Shown piece by piece: positions 23,049 to 31,740 of a stretch of 64,000 nucleotides of DNA. Positions within the stretch are counted from its first letter, which is position 1; each line of letters begins with the position of its first letter. The notes under the pieces are model-generated. The model saw nothing but the letters and a program-made list of their open reading frames with translations. It did no database searches and had not been told where the DNA came from. The stretch comes from an uncultured Clostridia bacterium (lineage in GTDB: Bacteria > Bacillota > Clostridia > UMGS1810), in assembly GCA_934481345.1 (NCBI GenBank), contig CAKSPF010000002.1, positions 1 to 64,000 of the forward strand, written 5' to 3'. The position numbers and the translations under genes were made by a program.

Positions 23049-24038
23049 GTGGTAAGTATAAAAGATGTTGCAAAAGAAGCAGGGGTTTCCGTAGCAACGG
23101 TATCGCGCGTTATAAATGATAGCGGCACTGTTACGGAAGCTACCCGGAAAAATGTTTTGGATGTAATAGACAGACTTGGCTACAAGCCTAATTTATTCGG
23201 CAAGGGATTAAGACGCAGCGGCACAAAAATAATCATGGTCATGCTGTCGTCGCTGGCAAATACATTTTGTAGCAGCGTTCTGTGCGCAATAGACAAAGCA
23301 GCCGAAAAAAAGGGATACTATACGGTGGTGTGTACTACTGACGGAAATGAAGATAAAGAACGGTACTATATAAATTTTGCATGCAACGGCTTGTTTGACG
23401 GCTTAATTGTGCTCAACAGCACACTTGATAAAACCGGTGTGGAAAAGCTCGCGGAGCGTATCCCTGTTGTTCAGTGCAATGAATATGTAAATACACGCGT
23501 CGCGCCGCATGTGTCTATTGACAATCAAAGAGCGGCATATGACGCAGTTAACATGCTGATACAGAACGGCAGACGGAAAATTGTGTTGTTTACAGCCGAC
23601 AATAATCTGGTGTCTACCCGCGAAAGACATAAGGGATACAAGAAAGCTTTGGCGGATAACGGCATAAGATATGACAAAGAGCTTATTCTGCGAGGCAATT
23701 ACGGTTACCGCAATGCTATAAGAGTGTTTGAGGATTTTTTAAACACGGGCAAGGAATTTGACGGAGTGTTTGCAATCTCGGACCGCATGGCGGCAGGAGC
23801 CGTGCGGGTGCTGCTCAGCAGCGGCTATAAAGTTCCGTATGATGCGGAGGTTATAGGATTTGACAATACGGATATTTCATATACCACAACTCCGCAGCTC
23901 AGCACGGTATCTCAGCCACACACACTGCTCGGCAAAAATGCGTTCGAGCTTATGGAAAAGCTTTTTGAAAACAAAACCGCCGAAAGCATAGTTGTTCCTC
24001 ATAAAATAATAGAACGCAGCTCGACAAAACAGCGCTGA
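23049..24038 (+). CDS. LacI-family transcriptional regulator
   Basis: 329 residues. The N-terminal helix-turn-helix with hinge reads VSIKDVAKEAGVSVATVSRV and INDSGTVTEATRKNVLDVID. The periplasmic-binding-protein-like ligand domain follows (ISDRMAAGAVRVLLSSGYKV and IGFDNTDISYTTTPQLSTVS). The start is the GTG at 23049 with GGAAGGAG upstream. A TATAAT at 22982 may be its -10. Beside a KDG-kinase-like gene it is probably a uronate or pectin-pathway repressor of KdgR type. Confidence 0.93.
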   Translation: MVSIKDVAKEAGVSVATVSRVINDSGTVTEATRKNVLDVIDRLGYKPNLFGKGLRRSGTKIIMVMLSSLANTFCSSVLCAIDKAAEKKGYYTVVCTTDGNEDKERYYINFACNGLFDGLIVLNSTLDKTGVEKLAERIPVVQCNEYVNTRVAPHVSIDNQRAAYDAVNMLIQNGRRKIVLFTADNNLVSTRERHKGYKKALADNGIRYDKELILRGNYGYRNAIRVFEDFLNTGKEFDGVFAISDRMAAGAVRVLLSSGYKVPYDAEVIGFDNTDISYTTTPQLSTVSQPHTLLGKNAFELMEKLFENKTAESIVVPHKIIERSSTKQR

Positions 24039-24062
24039 AGACATATTTAAAGAGAGGTCAGT

Positions 24063-24833
24063 ATGAAAACATGCGTTTTTGAACCAAAAGAGCTTCTTAC
24101 GGTTTACCCGATAACAATAGGCTACAACTATGTTCAGGAAAAAATAGTACAGCCGACCGGTGTGAAATTCCATCAGATTTTTGTGGTAAGCGGCGGCAGC
24201 GGAATACTTGGAATTTGCAGCCAAAAGTATAATCTTGAAAAGGGAGATATGTTTTTTATAAGCAAAAATACCGAGCACTATTATGAAGGCAGCAGTGATT
24301 TTAAAACTACATTTATGGGGTTTGACGGCGATTTGTGCAATAACATCTTTAAGTATTACAGTGTCGGAGATTTCGGAGTTTATAAAGGGAAGAACAGCAA
24401 AACCGCCGAAGCGGTAATCGGTAACTTCTATGAAAACTTTGAAAATTCCGGCGGATTTGCAATGCTCTCCGCAACTGCGTATTCGGCTGTAACGACATTT
24501 TTTGACATTGCATTGAAATCGGACTGTACTCCGATAGAAACGGTAAAAAACTATATTGAAGCAAATTTTTCAAGAGCGGTTACTTTAAATGATATTATGG
24601 AGTTTTATCCGTATTCAAAGGCGAAGCTTTGCAGGGATTTCAGCAGTAAATACGGTATGACGGTGTTTGATATGCTTACTAAAATAAGGCTCAGACATGC
24701 AGTTATGATGCTGAAAAACGATTCGCAGATTAAACTTAAAAATGTGGCTGCAAGCTGCGGTTTTAATGATTTGAGCTATTTTTGCAGAGTTTATAAAAGA
24801 GAATACGGCAAGAGCCCGAAAAGCATTACTTGA
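24063..24833 (+). CDS. AraC-family transcriptional regulator with cupin sensor
   Basis: 256 residues. The N-terminal half is a cupin-like domain (QIFVVSGGSGILGICSQKYN, then LEKGDMFFISKNTEHYYEG, the metal- or sugar-sensing jelly-roll of AraC_binding). The C-terminal double helix-turn-helix includes TLNDIMEFYPYSKAKLCRDF and NVAASCGFNDLSYFCRVYKR followed by EYGKSPKSI. Complete, unlike the broken AraC gene at 1455. It lies 24 bases after the LacI gene and reads as its operon partner, so two sugar-type regulators are coexpressed. Confidence 0.93.
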   Translation: MKTCVFEPKELLTVYPITIGYNYVQEKIVQPTGVKFHQIFVVSGGSGILGICSQKYNLEKGDMFFISKNTEHYYEGSSDFKTTFMGFDGDLCNNIFKYYSVGDFGVYKGKNSKTAEAVIGNFYENFENSGGFAMLSATAYSAVTTFFDIALKSDCTPIETVKNYIEANFSRAVTLNDIMEFYPYSKAKLCRDFSSKYGMTVFDMLTKIRLRHAVMMLKNDSQIKLKNVAASCGFNDLSYFCRVYKREYGKSPKSIT

Positions 24834-24843
24834 TAAAAATATG

Positions 24844-24872
24844 TTGACAATAACAATGGCGCACTGTATAAT
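24844..24872 (+). promoter_or_regulatory. consensus sigma-A promoter
   Basis: TTGACA (24844-24849) and TATAAT (24867-24872) with 17 bases between: a perfect match, the strongest promoter in this part of the window, driving the DivIVA-like gene. Confidence 0.9.
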
Positions 24873-24930
24873 ATCTATGTGATAAATAAAAACAGGATAA
24901 AATATAATTAATATTCGGGGAATGATAAAT

Positions 24931-25596
24931 ATGGAACTTACAAGAATAAGAACAGGTATACTGGGGTATAATAAAAGCGATATCTGTCAGTACATAAGCG
25001 AGGTTAACGAACTGCATGCGTCGGAGCTTGACGCTGTTTCGTCAGAAATGGCGGCAGTGAAAGAGGAACTCGGCTCAAAACTCGAAGCGGCAGAAAAGAA
25101 AAACCTTGAGGTACAGGAAAAAAATACTTCTCTCAGCGAAGAAATAGACAGACTTACAGAAGAACTCAAAAACGCTGTTGAAAGAAATAACGAGCTTACG
25201 GAGCGCCTTGATGCTTTAGAGGCCGAAAGCGAGAATTACCGCGAAAAAAGCGCTGCTATCAGCACGGCGATTATTAATGCCGAGAAGTGTGCCGGCGCTG
25301 TATTGGACGAGGCAAACACAAAGGCTGAGGATATGATAAACAGGGCAGTTTCAAAAGTTGAAGTACAGACAAAACGTTTGTCTGCCGCAAAGGAATACAT
25401 AGCGGAACTCAGAATAAGTGTTGCAGATACGCTCAGAAAGCTTGACGCTGAGCTTGCAGACGCGGAAAGAAGCATTGAAAGGAAAAAATCTCTTGTCGCT
25501 GATAAAGAATACGATAAGAAAAGCGAAGAAAAGGCATATTCGGACAGTGCGGCAAATTCTGCAAGAGAACGGTTTGGTATTTTCAGAAGAGCATAG
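24931..25596 (+). CDS. DivIVA-like coiled-coil protein
   Basis: 221 residues, almost entirely coiled coil. The N-terminal RTGILGYNKSDICQYISEVN matches the DivIVA lipid-binding start (GYNxxxVDxYI). A heptad-rich stretch follows from about residue 20 to 105 and a second, Ala/Glu-rich helical part (NAEKCAGAVLDEANTKAEDM) as in DivIVA/GpsB-type proteins. Such proteins sense membrane curvature at poles or septa. I chose ATG 24931 over 24922 because GGGGAATG is well spaced only for the former. It is a single-gene unit with a perfect promoter and its own hairpin. It may be a division, pole or sporulation scaffold. Confidence 0.75.
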   Translation: MELTRIRTGILGYNKSDICQYISEVNELHASELDAVSSEMAAVKEELGSKLEAAEKKNLEVQEKNTSLSEEIDRLTEELKNAVERNNELTERLDALEAESENYREKSAAISTAIINAEKCAGAVLDEANTKAEDMINRAVSKVEVQTKRLSAAKEYIAELRISVADTLRKLDAELADAERSIERKKSLVADKEYDKKSEEKAYSDSAANSARERFGIFRRA

Positions 25597-25615
25597 CAGA
25601 CTTTTTGAATAATAA

Positions 25616-25645
25616 AAGCGGACGCATATGCGTCCGCTTGTTTTA
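25616..25645 (+). terminator. perfect 24-base palindrome, probable terminator
   Basis: Core GCGGACGCATATGCGTCCGC flanked by AA/TT (25616-25639), followed by GTTTTAA. The centre CGCATATGCG is shared with the palindrome after feoB (9950-9973). Confidence 0.75.
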
Positions 25646-25679
25646 AGGAAAGTTTTAGATTTGTAAAAGGAGCATAAAA

Positions 25680-26945
25680 ATGGAACTGGAAACTAAATGC
25701 CTGCATGAAGGATATTTTCCCAAAAACGGAGAAACAAACGTGCTTCCGATATATCAAAGCACTACATATACATATGAATCCTCTGAACATATCGGCAAGC
25801 TTTTTGATTTAAGCGTGGAGGGACATATGTATTCGCGCATATCAAATCCTACCGTAGAGGCTGTCGAAAACAAAATTGCCGCGCTCGAAGGCGGAGTCGG
25901 GGCGCTTTGTACGACGTCCGGTCAGGCTGCAACCATGATAGCGATTTTAAATATTTTGCAGTCGGGCGACCATTTTGTAAGTGCGGGTACGATATACGGA
26001 GGTACCGTTAATCTTTTCGCCGTTACTCTTAAACGCTTCGGCATAGAAGTAACTTTTGTGGATGAGGATGCGTCTGATGAAGAAATAGAAAAAGCATTTA
26101 AAACGAACACCAGGGCGGTTTTCGGTGAAACAATAGCAAACCCTGCACTCAGCGTACTTGATATTGAACGGTTTGCAAAAATAGCCCACCGTCATAATTG
26201 CCCGCTTATCGTAGATAATACTTTCGCTACGCCGTATCTTTGCAGACCGTTTGAATTCGGTGCGGATATTGTTGTGCACTCGACTACAAAGTACCTTGAT
26301 GGTCATGCTCTGCAAATAGGCGGAGTTATTGTCGACAGCGGAAACTTTGACTGGAGCTGCGGCAATTTCCCGGAAATGACAGTTCCCGATGAGAGCTACC
26401 ACGGAGTAATATATACAAAGGATTTCGGAAACAAGGCATATATCACCAAAGCGCGCGTTCAGCTCATGCGTGATATAGGCGCTTATCCGTCGGCTATCGC
26501 AGCATGGCTTCTTAATGTAGGCACGGAAACACTCGCTGTAAGAATGGAGCGTCACTGCCGCAATGCACAGCTTTGCGCCGAATTTCTGAATAATCACCCG
26601 AAGGTGGAATTTGTAAGCTACCCGGGACTTAAAACCGATAAATACTACAATATGGCGCAAAAATATGTGCCAAACGGAGCAAGCGGTGTTATATCGTTCT
26701 CAGTGAAGGGCACAAGAGAAAATGCTGTCCGCTTTATAGACAGCCTCAAAATTATACGAAATGTTGTTCATGTTGCCGACATCAGAACCTGCGTTTTGCA
26801 TCCGGCAAGCTCGACTCACCGCCAGCTTACGGATAAGCAGCTTGAGGCATGCGGAATAACTCCGGGGCTTGTAAGGCTGTCTGTCGGTCTGGAAAACACA
26901 AATGATATTATATCCGACCTTACTCAGGCACTGGAAAATATTTAA
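25680..26945 (+). CDS. metY: O-acetylhomoserine sulfhydrylase (Cys/Met metabolism PLP enzyme)
   Basis: A PLP-dependent enzyme of 421 residues making homocysteine from O-acetylhomoserine and sulfide. YSRISNPTVEAVENKIAALE, GALCTTSGQAATMIAI and the PLP lysine in VVHSTTKYLDGHALQIGG are diagnostic. The length and the insertion around FPEMTVPDESYHGVIYTKDF fit MetY rather than cystathionine gamma-synthase (about 380 residues). KGAGC-like site AAAAGGAGC precedes ATG 25680. No SAM riboswitch or T-box is visible in the short leader. The product feeds methionine and then MetK (57792). Confidence 0.92.
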   Translation: MELETKCLHEGYFPKNGETNVLPIYQSTTYTYESSEHIGKLFDLSVEGHMYSRISNPTVEAVENKIAALEGGVGALCTTSGQAATMIAILNILQSGDHFVSAGTIYGGTVNLFAVTLKRFGIEVTFVDEDASDEEIEKAFKTNTRAVFGETIANPALSVLDIERFAKIAHRHNCPLIVDNTFATPYLCRPFEFGADIVVHSTTKYLDGHALQIGGVIVDSGNFDWSCGNFPEMTVPDESYHGVIYTKDFGNKAYITKARVQLMRDIGAYPSAIAAWLLNVGTETLAVRMERHCRNAQLCAEFLNNHPKVEFVSYPGLKTDKYYNMAQKYVPNGASGVISFSVKGTRENAVRFIDSLKIIRNVVHVADIRTCVLHPASSTHRQLTDKQLEACGITPGLVRLSVGLENTNDIISDLTQALENI

Positions 26946-26960
26946 ATTGGAGGAAGCGGT

Positions 26961-27887
26961 ATGTTTTGTCCCAAATGCGGAGCCAAGCTCAGCGGAGATA
27001 CAATATTTTGCCCCAAATGCGGAGCACATGTGAAAGAACAGGAAGTTCAGGAAAGCAAAAGCAATGAATTTGACGATACTATAATTATGAAGCCGGTAGA
27101 TCTTCCGGAAGGTTTTAAGGTTACGGATAAAAAAGAAACGGCGAAAAAAGCGCCGAAACCGACGCACAGCACAAACAGCCGACCGAAAACTGCTAAAATC
27201 AAAGAACAGAGCAGCGGCAATAACAGTCAGAAAATCACCATAATAATACTTTCCGTGTGCATTGCGGTTATGCTTATTGTACTTGCAGTATTTGCATTTA
27301 AGCTTGCAAATGCGGGCAAAAACAATGAAATTAAAAATCCGTCAGATGTAAGCGATACAAAAGATAACGAAAAGAAAACCGAAGAAAAAAAGGAAAGCAA
27401 AAAAGAAGAAAAACCAGAGAAAACAGAAGTAGAAAGCGCACCGAAAACACCGGAATCATACAGCACAATTCCCATTGATATGGTTTATGCCACATCGGAA
27501 CGTACAGAGGATGAAAATGCGTTTTCGGCGTCAAATGCAACAGATTCAAAGCTTTCCACAGCATGGTCACCCGAGAATTATTCCGGAGCCGGTGAAAGTA
27601 TTACCCTTTGTTTCAGCAGCGAAAGAAAAGTTCACGGCATAAAAATATCAAACGGCTATTCAAAGTCGGGAGAAGATTATTCGCAAAACAGCCGTGTAAA
27701 GAATATAACAGTAAAATTCCCGGACGGAAGTATATGTACTGCCGAGCTCAAGGACGGAGTTATGTCTATGCAGGCGGTTGATTTCGGACAGGAAATCTCC
27801 TGCCGTACACTGACTGTTTATATTGATTCTGTGTATGAAAGCGAGTCACAGCAACCTGTTTATGTAAGTGAAATTGAAGTTTTTTAG
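26961..27887 (+). CDS. zinc-ribbon membrane protein with C-terminal discoidin/NADase-type glycan-binding domain
   Basis: 308 residues. The N-terminal zinc ribbon has two Cys pairs, MFCPKCGAK and IFCPKCGAH (residues 3-24). A lysine-rich linker precedes one membrane helix near 91-114 (ITIIILSVCIAVMLIVLAVF). A Lys/Glu-rich spacer follows, then a beta-sandwich domain (about 170-308): NATDSKLSTAWSPENYSGAG, RKVHGIKISNGYSK, SEIEVF, the pattern of F5/8-type or NADase-type glycan-binding domains. The ribbon would be cytoplasmic and the sandwich outside, so it could read cell-wall glycan. It follows metY by 15 bases. It is the first of four neighbouring zinc-ribbon proteins. Confidence 0.8.
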   Translation: MFCPKCGAKLSGDTIFCPKCGAHVKEQEVQESKSNEFDDTIIMKPVDLPEGFKVTDKKETAKKAPKPTHSTNSRPKTAKIKEQSSGNNSQKITIIILSVCIAVMLIVLAVFAFKLANAGKNNEIKNPSDVSDTKDNEKKTEEKKESKKEEKPEKTEVESAPKTPESYSTIPIDMVYATSERTEDENAFSASNATDSKLSTAWSPENYSGAGESITLCFSSERKVHGIKISNGYSKSGEDYSQNSRVKNITVKFPDGSICTAELKDGVMSMQAVDFGQEISCRTLTVYIDSVYESESQQPVYVSEIEVF

Positions 27888-27895
27888 GAATTAAC

Positions 27896-27928
27896 AAAAG
27901 CAGACTGTATTAAGCAGTCTGTTTTTTA
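27896..27928 (+). terminator. Rho-independent terminator
   Basis: CAGACTG (27901-27907) pairs with CAGTCTG (27915-27921), extended by AAAAG/TTTTT, ending in TTTTTT. Confidence 0.88.
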
Positions 27929-27970
27929 ATGCAAAAATATTACAAAAAAGGACAAAATTGTAAATATATC

Positions 27971-27999
27971 TTGACTGTATGACATAATTTTAGTATAAT
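27971..27999 (+). promoter_or_regulatory. sigma-A promoter of the second zinc-ribbon gene
   Basis: TTGACT (27971-27976) and TATAAT (27994-27999) with 17 bases between. Confidence 0.8.
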
Positions 28000-28091
28000 T
28001 ATATAAAAGTTGTACTGAAAAGTCATAATAAATGGTGGATTTTTTTATTTACTGTTGTGATTGCGGTTATAAAACGAATGGGGGAAATGTT

Positions 28092-29990
28092 ATGTATTGT
28101 GAAAAATGCGGTGCACAGATTGACGACAATTCAACATTCTGCACGTCTTGCGGCGCCAAGATTGACGGTCATTCCAACGTTGCCGTTGAGGAAACGGAAG
28201 AAAATGTTCAGTCATATGAATTTGAACAGCAGGAGTATATCGGAAAAGATTCTCCGATAAAGAGAATTATTATCGGCGCGGCAATAGTATGTGCTGCGGC
28301 AGTCGTATGTTTTGGCGGATATAAGCTTATTTCCGGCATGACCGGCGGAGAGGCGGATTATGCAAAGCATCCGCTGGTATATATCAAAGACGATGAAATG
28401 CACCTTCTGCGTTCGGGAAAAAACGAATCATATCTTGTGAGCAATGACAGCGGAGATATCGACGGATACAGTGACTTTGTACAGATTACAGACGACGGCA
28501 AAACCATGTTTTTTGCCGATGATTATGATGACGGAGAATTCAGACTTTATTACAGAAAAACAAACCAGAAAACACCCAAGGGCAGAGACGCTGACAGCAA
28601 AGGTGTTAAAATTGCCTCGGGCGTAACAAGCTTTTCAATAGAGCCGAACGGTAAATTTGTTACTTATAAAAAAGGTGACAGACTTTGCTATACCGACCTT
28701 AAAAACGACCGCACTATTTCAAGTGATGTAAATTCTTATTATATGAGCGAAGATTATAAAATGATTATGTATTACAAAGACAGTGATTTGTATCTCTGCC
28801 GTGCGGATAAAAAATCCGAGCCCGAAAAGGTTGATTCTGATGTTTCGAGAATTGTTTCGGACGAAAGAGATTATCAGAAAATATACTACATAAAGAACGA
28901 AGCCTTGTATGTAAAGGAATACGGCAAGGATAAGATAAAAATAACAAATGATGTGTCGGATGCAGAGGTAATAGACGGAACAGCATTTGTCACAAAAGCT
29001 GATGAAGTTAAAAAAAGCTTTAAGGATTTGTTTGATGATGACTGCGCTCAGAGCGATTCTCAGATGGAAGAGCCGGATTATGATGATTTCAGGGTTGAAG
29101 ACGAAGACAGCTTTTTCGGATATAAAACAGACTATGACGCATATTATGACGCGCGGGATAAATATAATGAAAAGAAACAGCGTGACAACATAAGAGAGTA
29201 TTATGAAGAAAATCCGCAGACGATTACTACATATACTCTTTACAAAATAAACAAAAACGAGGCTGAAAAACTGGATGATAATTTCATATCCTGTGACCTT
29301 GACGACAGGATTTTACTTAAAGGCAGTTCCGAAGATAACGGCGGAAAAATCAAGCTCAGCGAAATTGATGATATGTACGACGCAAGAGAAAAAATAAGCG
29401 AGCTTTCGGAAAATGTTGAAACCGATATGTACATTCTGAAATCAAACGGAAAGTTTATAAAAGCAGATTCAATCGATAAAGACGCAGATGATTTGCGTAT
29501 TTCCGATGACGGCAAATACTTATACTGCATAGAAAACAAAGGCAAAAACTCAGATTTGGGAACTCTGAACAGATATGAAATAGGCTCGACTTCACTTGGC
29601 AAAAAGACCAAAATCCGTGATGATGTTTCCGATTACGGTTTGTTTGAAAAACTTATCGCCGTATACGGTGATGATGACAACGGTGTTTACGATAACGGAA
29701 AGTATCACAGGCTGTCCGATGATTCAATATCACTGCGTTATGTTGACAAAGGTTTGCTGTTTTACTTTGATGGCTATGATTATGATGACCGTTCGGGTGA
29801 TTTGTATAAATACAAAAACGGCAAAAAGACCAGAATTGATACAGATGTTTTTGATTGCTCCATACGCAGCGAGAATATGATATACTATGTCAAGGATTAC
29901 AGCACAAAGAGAAGCTGCGGAGATTTGTACAGAAACAAAGGCAATAAGGCAGTACGCCTGGATACAGACGTAAAATATATCATTTATTAA
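28092..29990 (+). CDS. zinc-ribbon membrane protein with large beta-propeller-like outer domain
   Basis: 632 residues from ATG 28092 (MYCEKCGAQIDDNSTFCTSC). The zinc ribbon has Cys at 3, 6, 17 and 20. A single membrane helix lies at about 57-78 (IIIGAAIVCAAAVVCFGGYK). The remaining 550 residues are hydrophilic, acidic, and rich in Tyr and Asp, with repeated blades of the type YKKGDRLCYTDLKNDRTISS and ISDDGKYLYCIENKGKNSDL, which resembles TolB- or DUF5050-type propellers that sense or bind surface ligands. An insertion near 315-385 is highly acidic. Own promoter at 27971. Function unknown; probably an envelope sensor or scaffold. Confidence 0.75.
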   Translation: MYCEKCGAQIDDNSTFCTSCGAKIDGHSNVAVEETEENVQSYEFEQQEYIGKDSPIKRIIIGAAIVCAAAVVCFGGYKLISGMTGGEADYAKHPLVYIKDDEMHLLRSGKNESYLVSNDSGDIDGYSDFVQITDDGKTMFFADDYDDGEFRLYYRKTNQKTPKGRDADSKGVKIASGVTSFSIEPNGKFVTYKKGDRLCYTDLKNDRTISSDVNSYYMSEDYKMIMYYKDSDLYLCRADKKSEPEKVDSDVSRIVSDERDYQKIYYIKNEALYVKEYGKDKIKITNDVSDAEVIDGTAFVTKADEVKKSFKDLFDDDCAQSDSQMEEPDYDDFRVEDEDSFFGYKTDYDAYYDARDKYNEKKQRDNIREYYEENPQTITTYTLYKINKNEAEKLDDNFISCDLDDRILLKGSSEDNGGKIKLSEIDDMYDAREKISELSENVETDMYILKSNGKFIKADSIDKDADDLRISDDGKYLYCIENKGKNSDLGTLNRYEIGSTSLGKKTKIRDDVSDYGLFEKLIAVYGDDDNGVYDNGKYHRLSDDSISLRYVDKGLLFYFDGYDYDDRSGDLYKYKNGKKTRIDTDVFDCSIRSENMIYYVKDYSTKRSCGDLYRNKGNKAVRLDTDVKYIIY

Positions 29991-30008
29991 AAGAAAGCGG
30001 TGTTTTGA

Positions 30009-30416
30009 ATGGCAGATTTTTTTGAAAAAATGAAAGACGGTTTTAATAAAGGTGTGGCAACGGTAAGCACAGGCTCTAAGAATATGGTTGAAAAGACCAA
30101 ACTGCACAGCCTTATTAAAACCTTGGAGGATGAAAAAAAGCAGCTTGCCGAGATTTTGGGAAATAAGGTTTACGGTATTTGTACTGAAACCGAAGATGAG
30201 GATATTCCGAGAGCAGAGGTTGTGTCTATCTGTGGTGAGATAACAAACAGAAACGTTCAGATTGCCGAGCTCAAAAAGAAAATAGAGGCTTTGGACGCTG
30301 AAATGAATCAGGTTATGGGCAATTCCGGAATAAATGTTCCGATAACCTGTGCATGCGGACACACAAACGCACCCGGTGCAAAATTCTGCGCTAAGTGCGG
30401 TAATAAGCTGTGCTGA
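30009..30416 (+). CDS. small helical protein with C-terminal zinc ribbon
   Basis: 135 residues. Residues 1-40 form an amphipathic start (MADFFEKMKDGFNKGVATVS), 41-100 a helical part with a coiled coil (QIAELKKKIEALDAEMNQVM), and 109-135 a zinc ribbon with CACGHTNAPGAKFCAKCGNK (Cys-x-Cys and Cys-x2-Cys). It has no membrane helix, so it is the soluble member of the zinc-ribbon group. It lies 18 bases after the propeller gene and is cotranscribed with it. It could be a cytoplasmic partner of the membrane-bound ribbons. Confidence 0.75.
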   Translation: MADFFEKMKDGFNKGVATVSTGSKNMVEKTKLHSLIKTLEDEKKQLAEILGNKVYGICTETEDEDIPRAEVVSICGEITNRNVQIAELKKKIEALDAEMNQVMGNSGINVPITCACGHTNAPGAKFCAKCGNKLC

Positions 30417-30430
30417 TTAAAATAGTTATT

Positions 30431-30479
30431 CCGCCCTCGTCAGATGGCTTTTTTGCCTTCTGCGGAGGCGGTTTGTTCT
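30431..30479 (+). terminator. imperfect hairpin, probable terminator
   Basis: CCGCC (30431-30435) pairs with GGCGG at 30467-30471, and an inner stem AGATGGC/GCCTTCT is closed by a T loop. TTTGTTCTTT follows. Confidence 0.5.
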
Positions 30480-30516
30480 TTATATATACATTTTTCGGAA
30501 ATATTTATCATAAATT

Positions 30517-30538
30517 ACGGCAATTCTTGCCGTATAAT
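30517..30538 (+). promoter_or_regulatory. promoter -10 abutted by a perfect inverted repeat
   Basis: ACGGCAA-TTC-TTGCCGT (30517-30533) is a perfect inverted repeat with 7-base arms whose last base is the first T of the -10 TATAAT (30533-30538). No clear -35 box is visible. It is a candidate operator for a regulator of the YARHG gene. Confidence 0.55.
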
Positions 30539-30555
30539 TACAGGGGGATTTAGTT

Positions 30556-31740
30556 ATGAAATGTAATAAATGTGGAAATGAAATGCCGCAGGGAGCAAAA
30601 TTCTGCAAATACTGCGGTGCAAAAGCTGAAAAAGTGCAGGATGCGGACCTGTGTCCGTCATGCGGCAGCAGACTTGAAAACGGAGCGAGATTTTGCAATA
30701 ACTGCGGTACGGACGTTCTCAAATTTAAATCTGATACACAAAACAATATGTATAAAACTCCTTCAGATGAAGTAAATAATCAAATTACGGATAATGAAGA
30801 AAGGGCTGCCGATGAAGCTGTGAATAACAGTGACGCATCGGAAGAAACATCGGAAAACAGCATATCCGATACGGCAGATAACGAAACCGCAAACGAAGAA
30901 AATCCGGCAGAGAAAGCACAGCCGGCGGAAGAAAAAGAGCATAACGGTAATACAGAGGTGTGTCCGCATTGCGGTACGGCTCTTGTTCCGGGAGCGCTTT
31001 TCTGCAAAGGATGCGGAAGAAGAACGGACGAGTCAGAAAATACCTCCGGAGATGTATGTAAAAAATGCGGAAAACCGCTTAAACCAAATGCCGCATTTTG
31101 CATGGGATGCGGCGCTCCCGTCGAAAACGGTGCAGCTTCGGCTCCAAGTCAAAATCAGGTAAAACAGCCCGAAAAAACTGTGAAGAAAAAAACAAATCCG
31201 GCTGTTATAGTTCTGATAGTGCTGCTTGCACTTATTTTGTGCGGCACTGCCACAGTGGGAGCGTATATAATAATTAATCCCGATTCGGAGCTTGCGGCGC
31301 TTATAACCGGCAACGATACCGATTATTCCGAGGATGACCGTGATGAAGACCGCGATGATGACGACAAAAAAGATGAAGATGAGGATTTCGATGAAGATGA
31401 CGGAGAACTCGACGATGAGGACTACTATGACGATGACTATGAAGACGAATATGATGACGACTACTACGATGATGAAGACGATTATCTGTTCCCGAGTGAC
31501 AGCGAGTATATAACCTCTGATTATCTTGACGGTCTGACGCGCGATGAGGTTGCGCTTGTAAGAAATGAAATTTACGCACGCCACGGATATGTTTTCCAGA
31601 CCGAGCCGTTTAAAACGTATTTTGGAAATAAGGACTGGTATTATCCGGATGAGTCTTTCAGTGAGAGTGATTTTAACTCCATAGAAAAGGCAAATAAGGA
31701 CTTTATCGTAAAATACGAAAAAGATAAGGGCTGGCGCTGA
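30556..31740 (+). CDS. four-zinc-ribbon membrane protein with acidic stalk and YARHG domain
   Basis: 394 residues. Two zinc ribbons lie at about 3-20 and 33-50, a Glu/Asn-rich linker, then two more near 136-153 and 166-184. One membrane helix follows (about 210-232, VIVLIVLLALILCGTATVGA). Outside, residues 255-315 are an extreme Asp/Glu/Tyr stretch. The last 65 residues are a YARHG domain (NEIYARHGYVFQTEPFKTYF, DWYYPDESFSES), a module of extracellular proteins tied to cell-wall functions. Ribbons inside and YARHG outside suggest transmembrane signalling or anchoring. The stop overlaps the amidase start. The site CAGGGGGA is distant; start ATG 30556. Confidence 0.82.
   Translation: MKCNKCGNEMPQGAKFCKYCGAKAEKVQDADLCPSCGSRLENGARFCNNCGTDVLKFKSDTQNNMYKTPSDEVNNQITDNEERAADEAVNNSDASEETSENSISDTADNETANEENPAEKAQPAEEKEHNGNTEVCPHCGTALVPGALFCKGCGRRTDESENTSGDVCKKCGKPLKPNAAFCMGCGAPVENGAASAPSQNQVKQPEKTVKKKTNPAVIVLIVLLALILCGTATVGAYIIINPDSELAALITGNDTDYSEDDRDEDRDDDDKKDEDEDFDEDDGELDDEDYYDDDYEDEYDDDYYDDEDDYLFPSDSEYITSDYLDGLTRDEVALVRNEIYARHGYVFQTEPFKTYFGNKDWYYPDESFSESDFNSIEKANKDFIVKYEKDKGWR

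Noticed and set aside
25236..25790. Leftward open frame of 184 codons
   Set aside because: Antisense to the DivIVA-like gene and the start of metY, with Ser/Phe/Ala-biased composition typical of a shadow of a coiled coil.
31033..31584. Leftward open frame rich in Val and Ile (183 codons)
   Set aside because: Complement of the Asp/Glu/Tyr stalk of the YARHG protein; the apparent membrane protein is a codon artefact.
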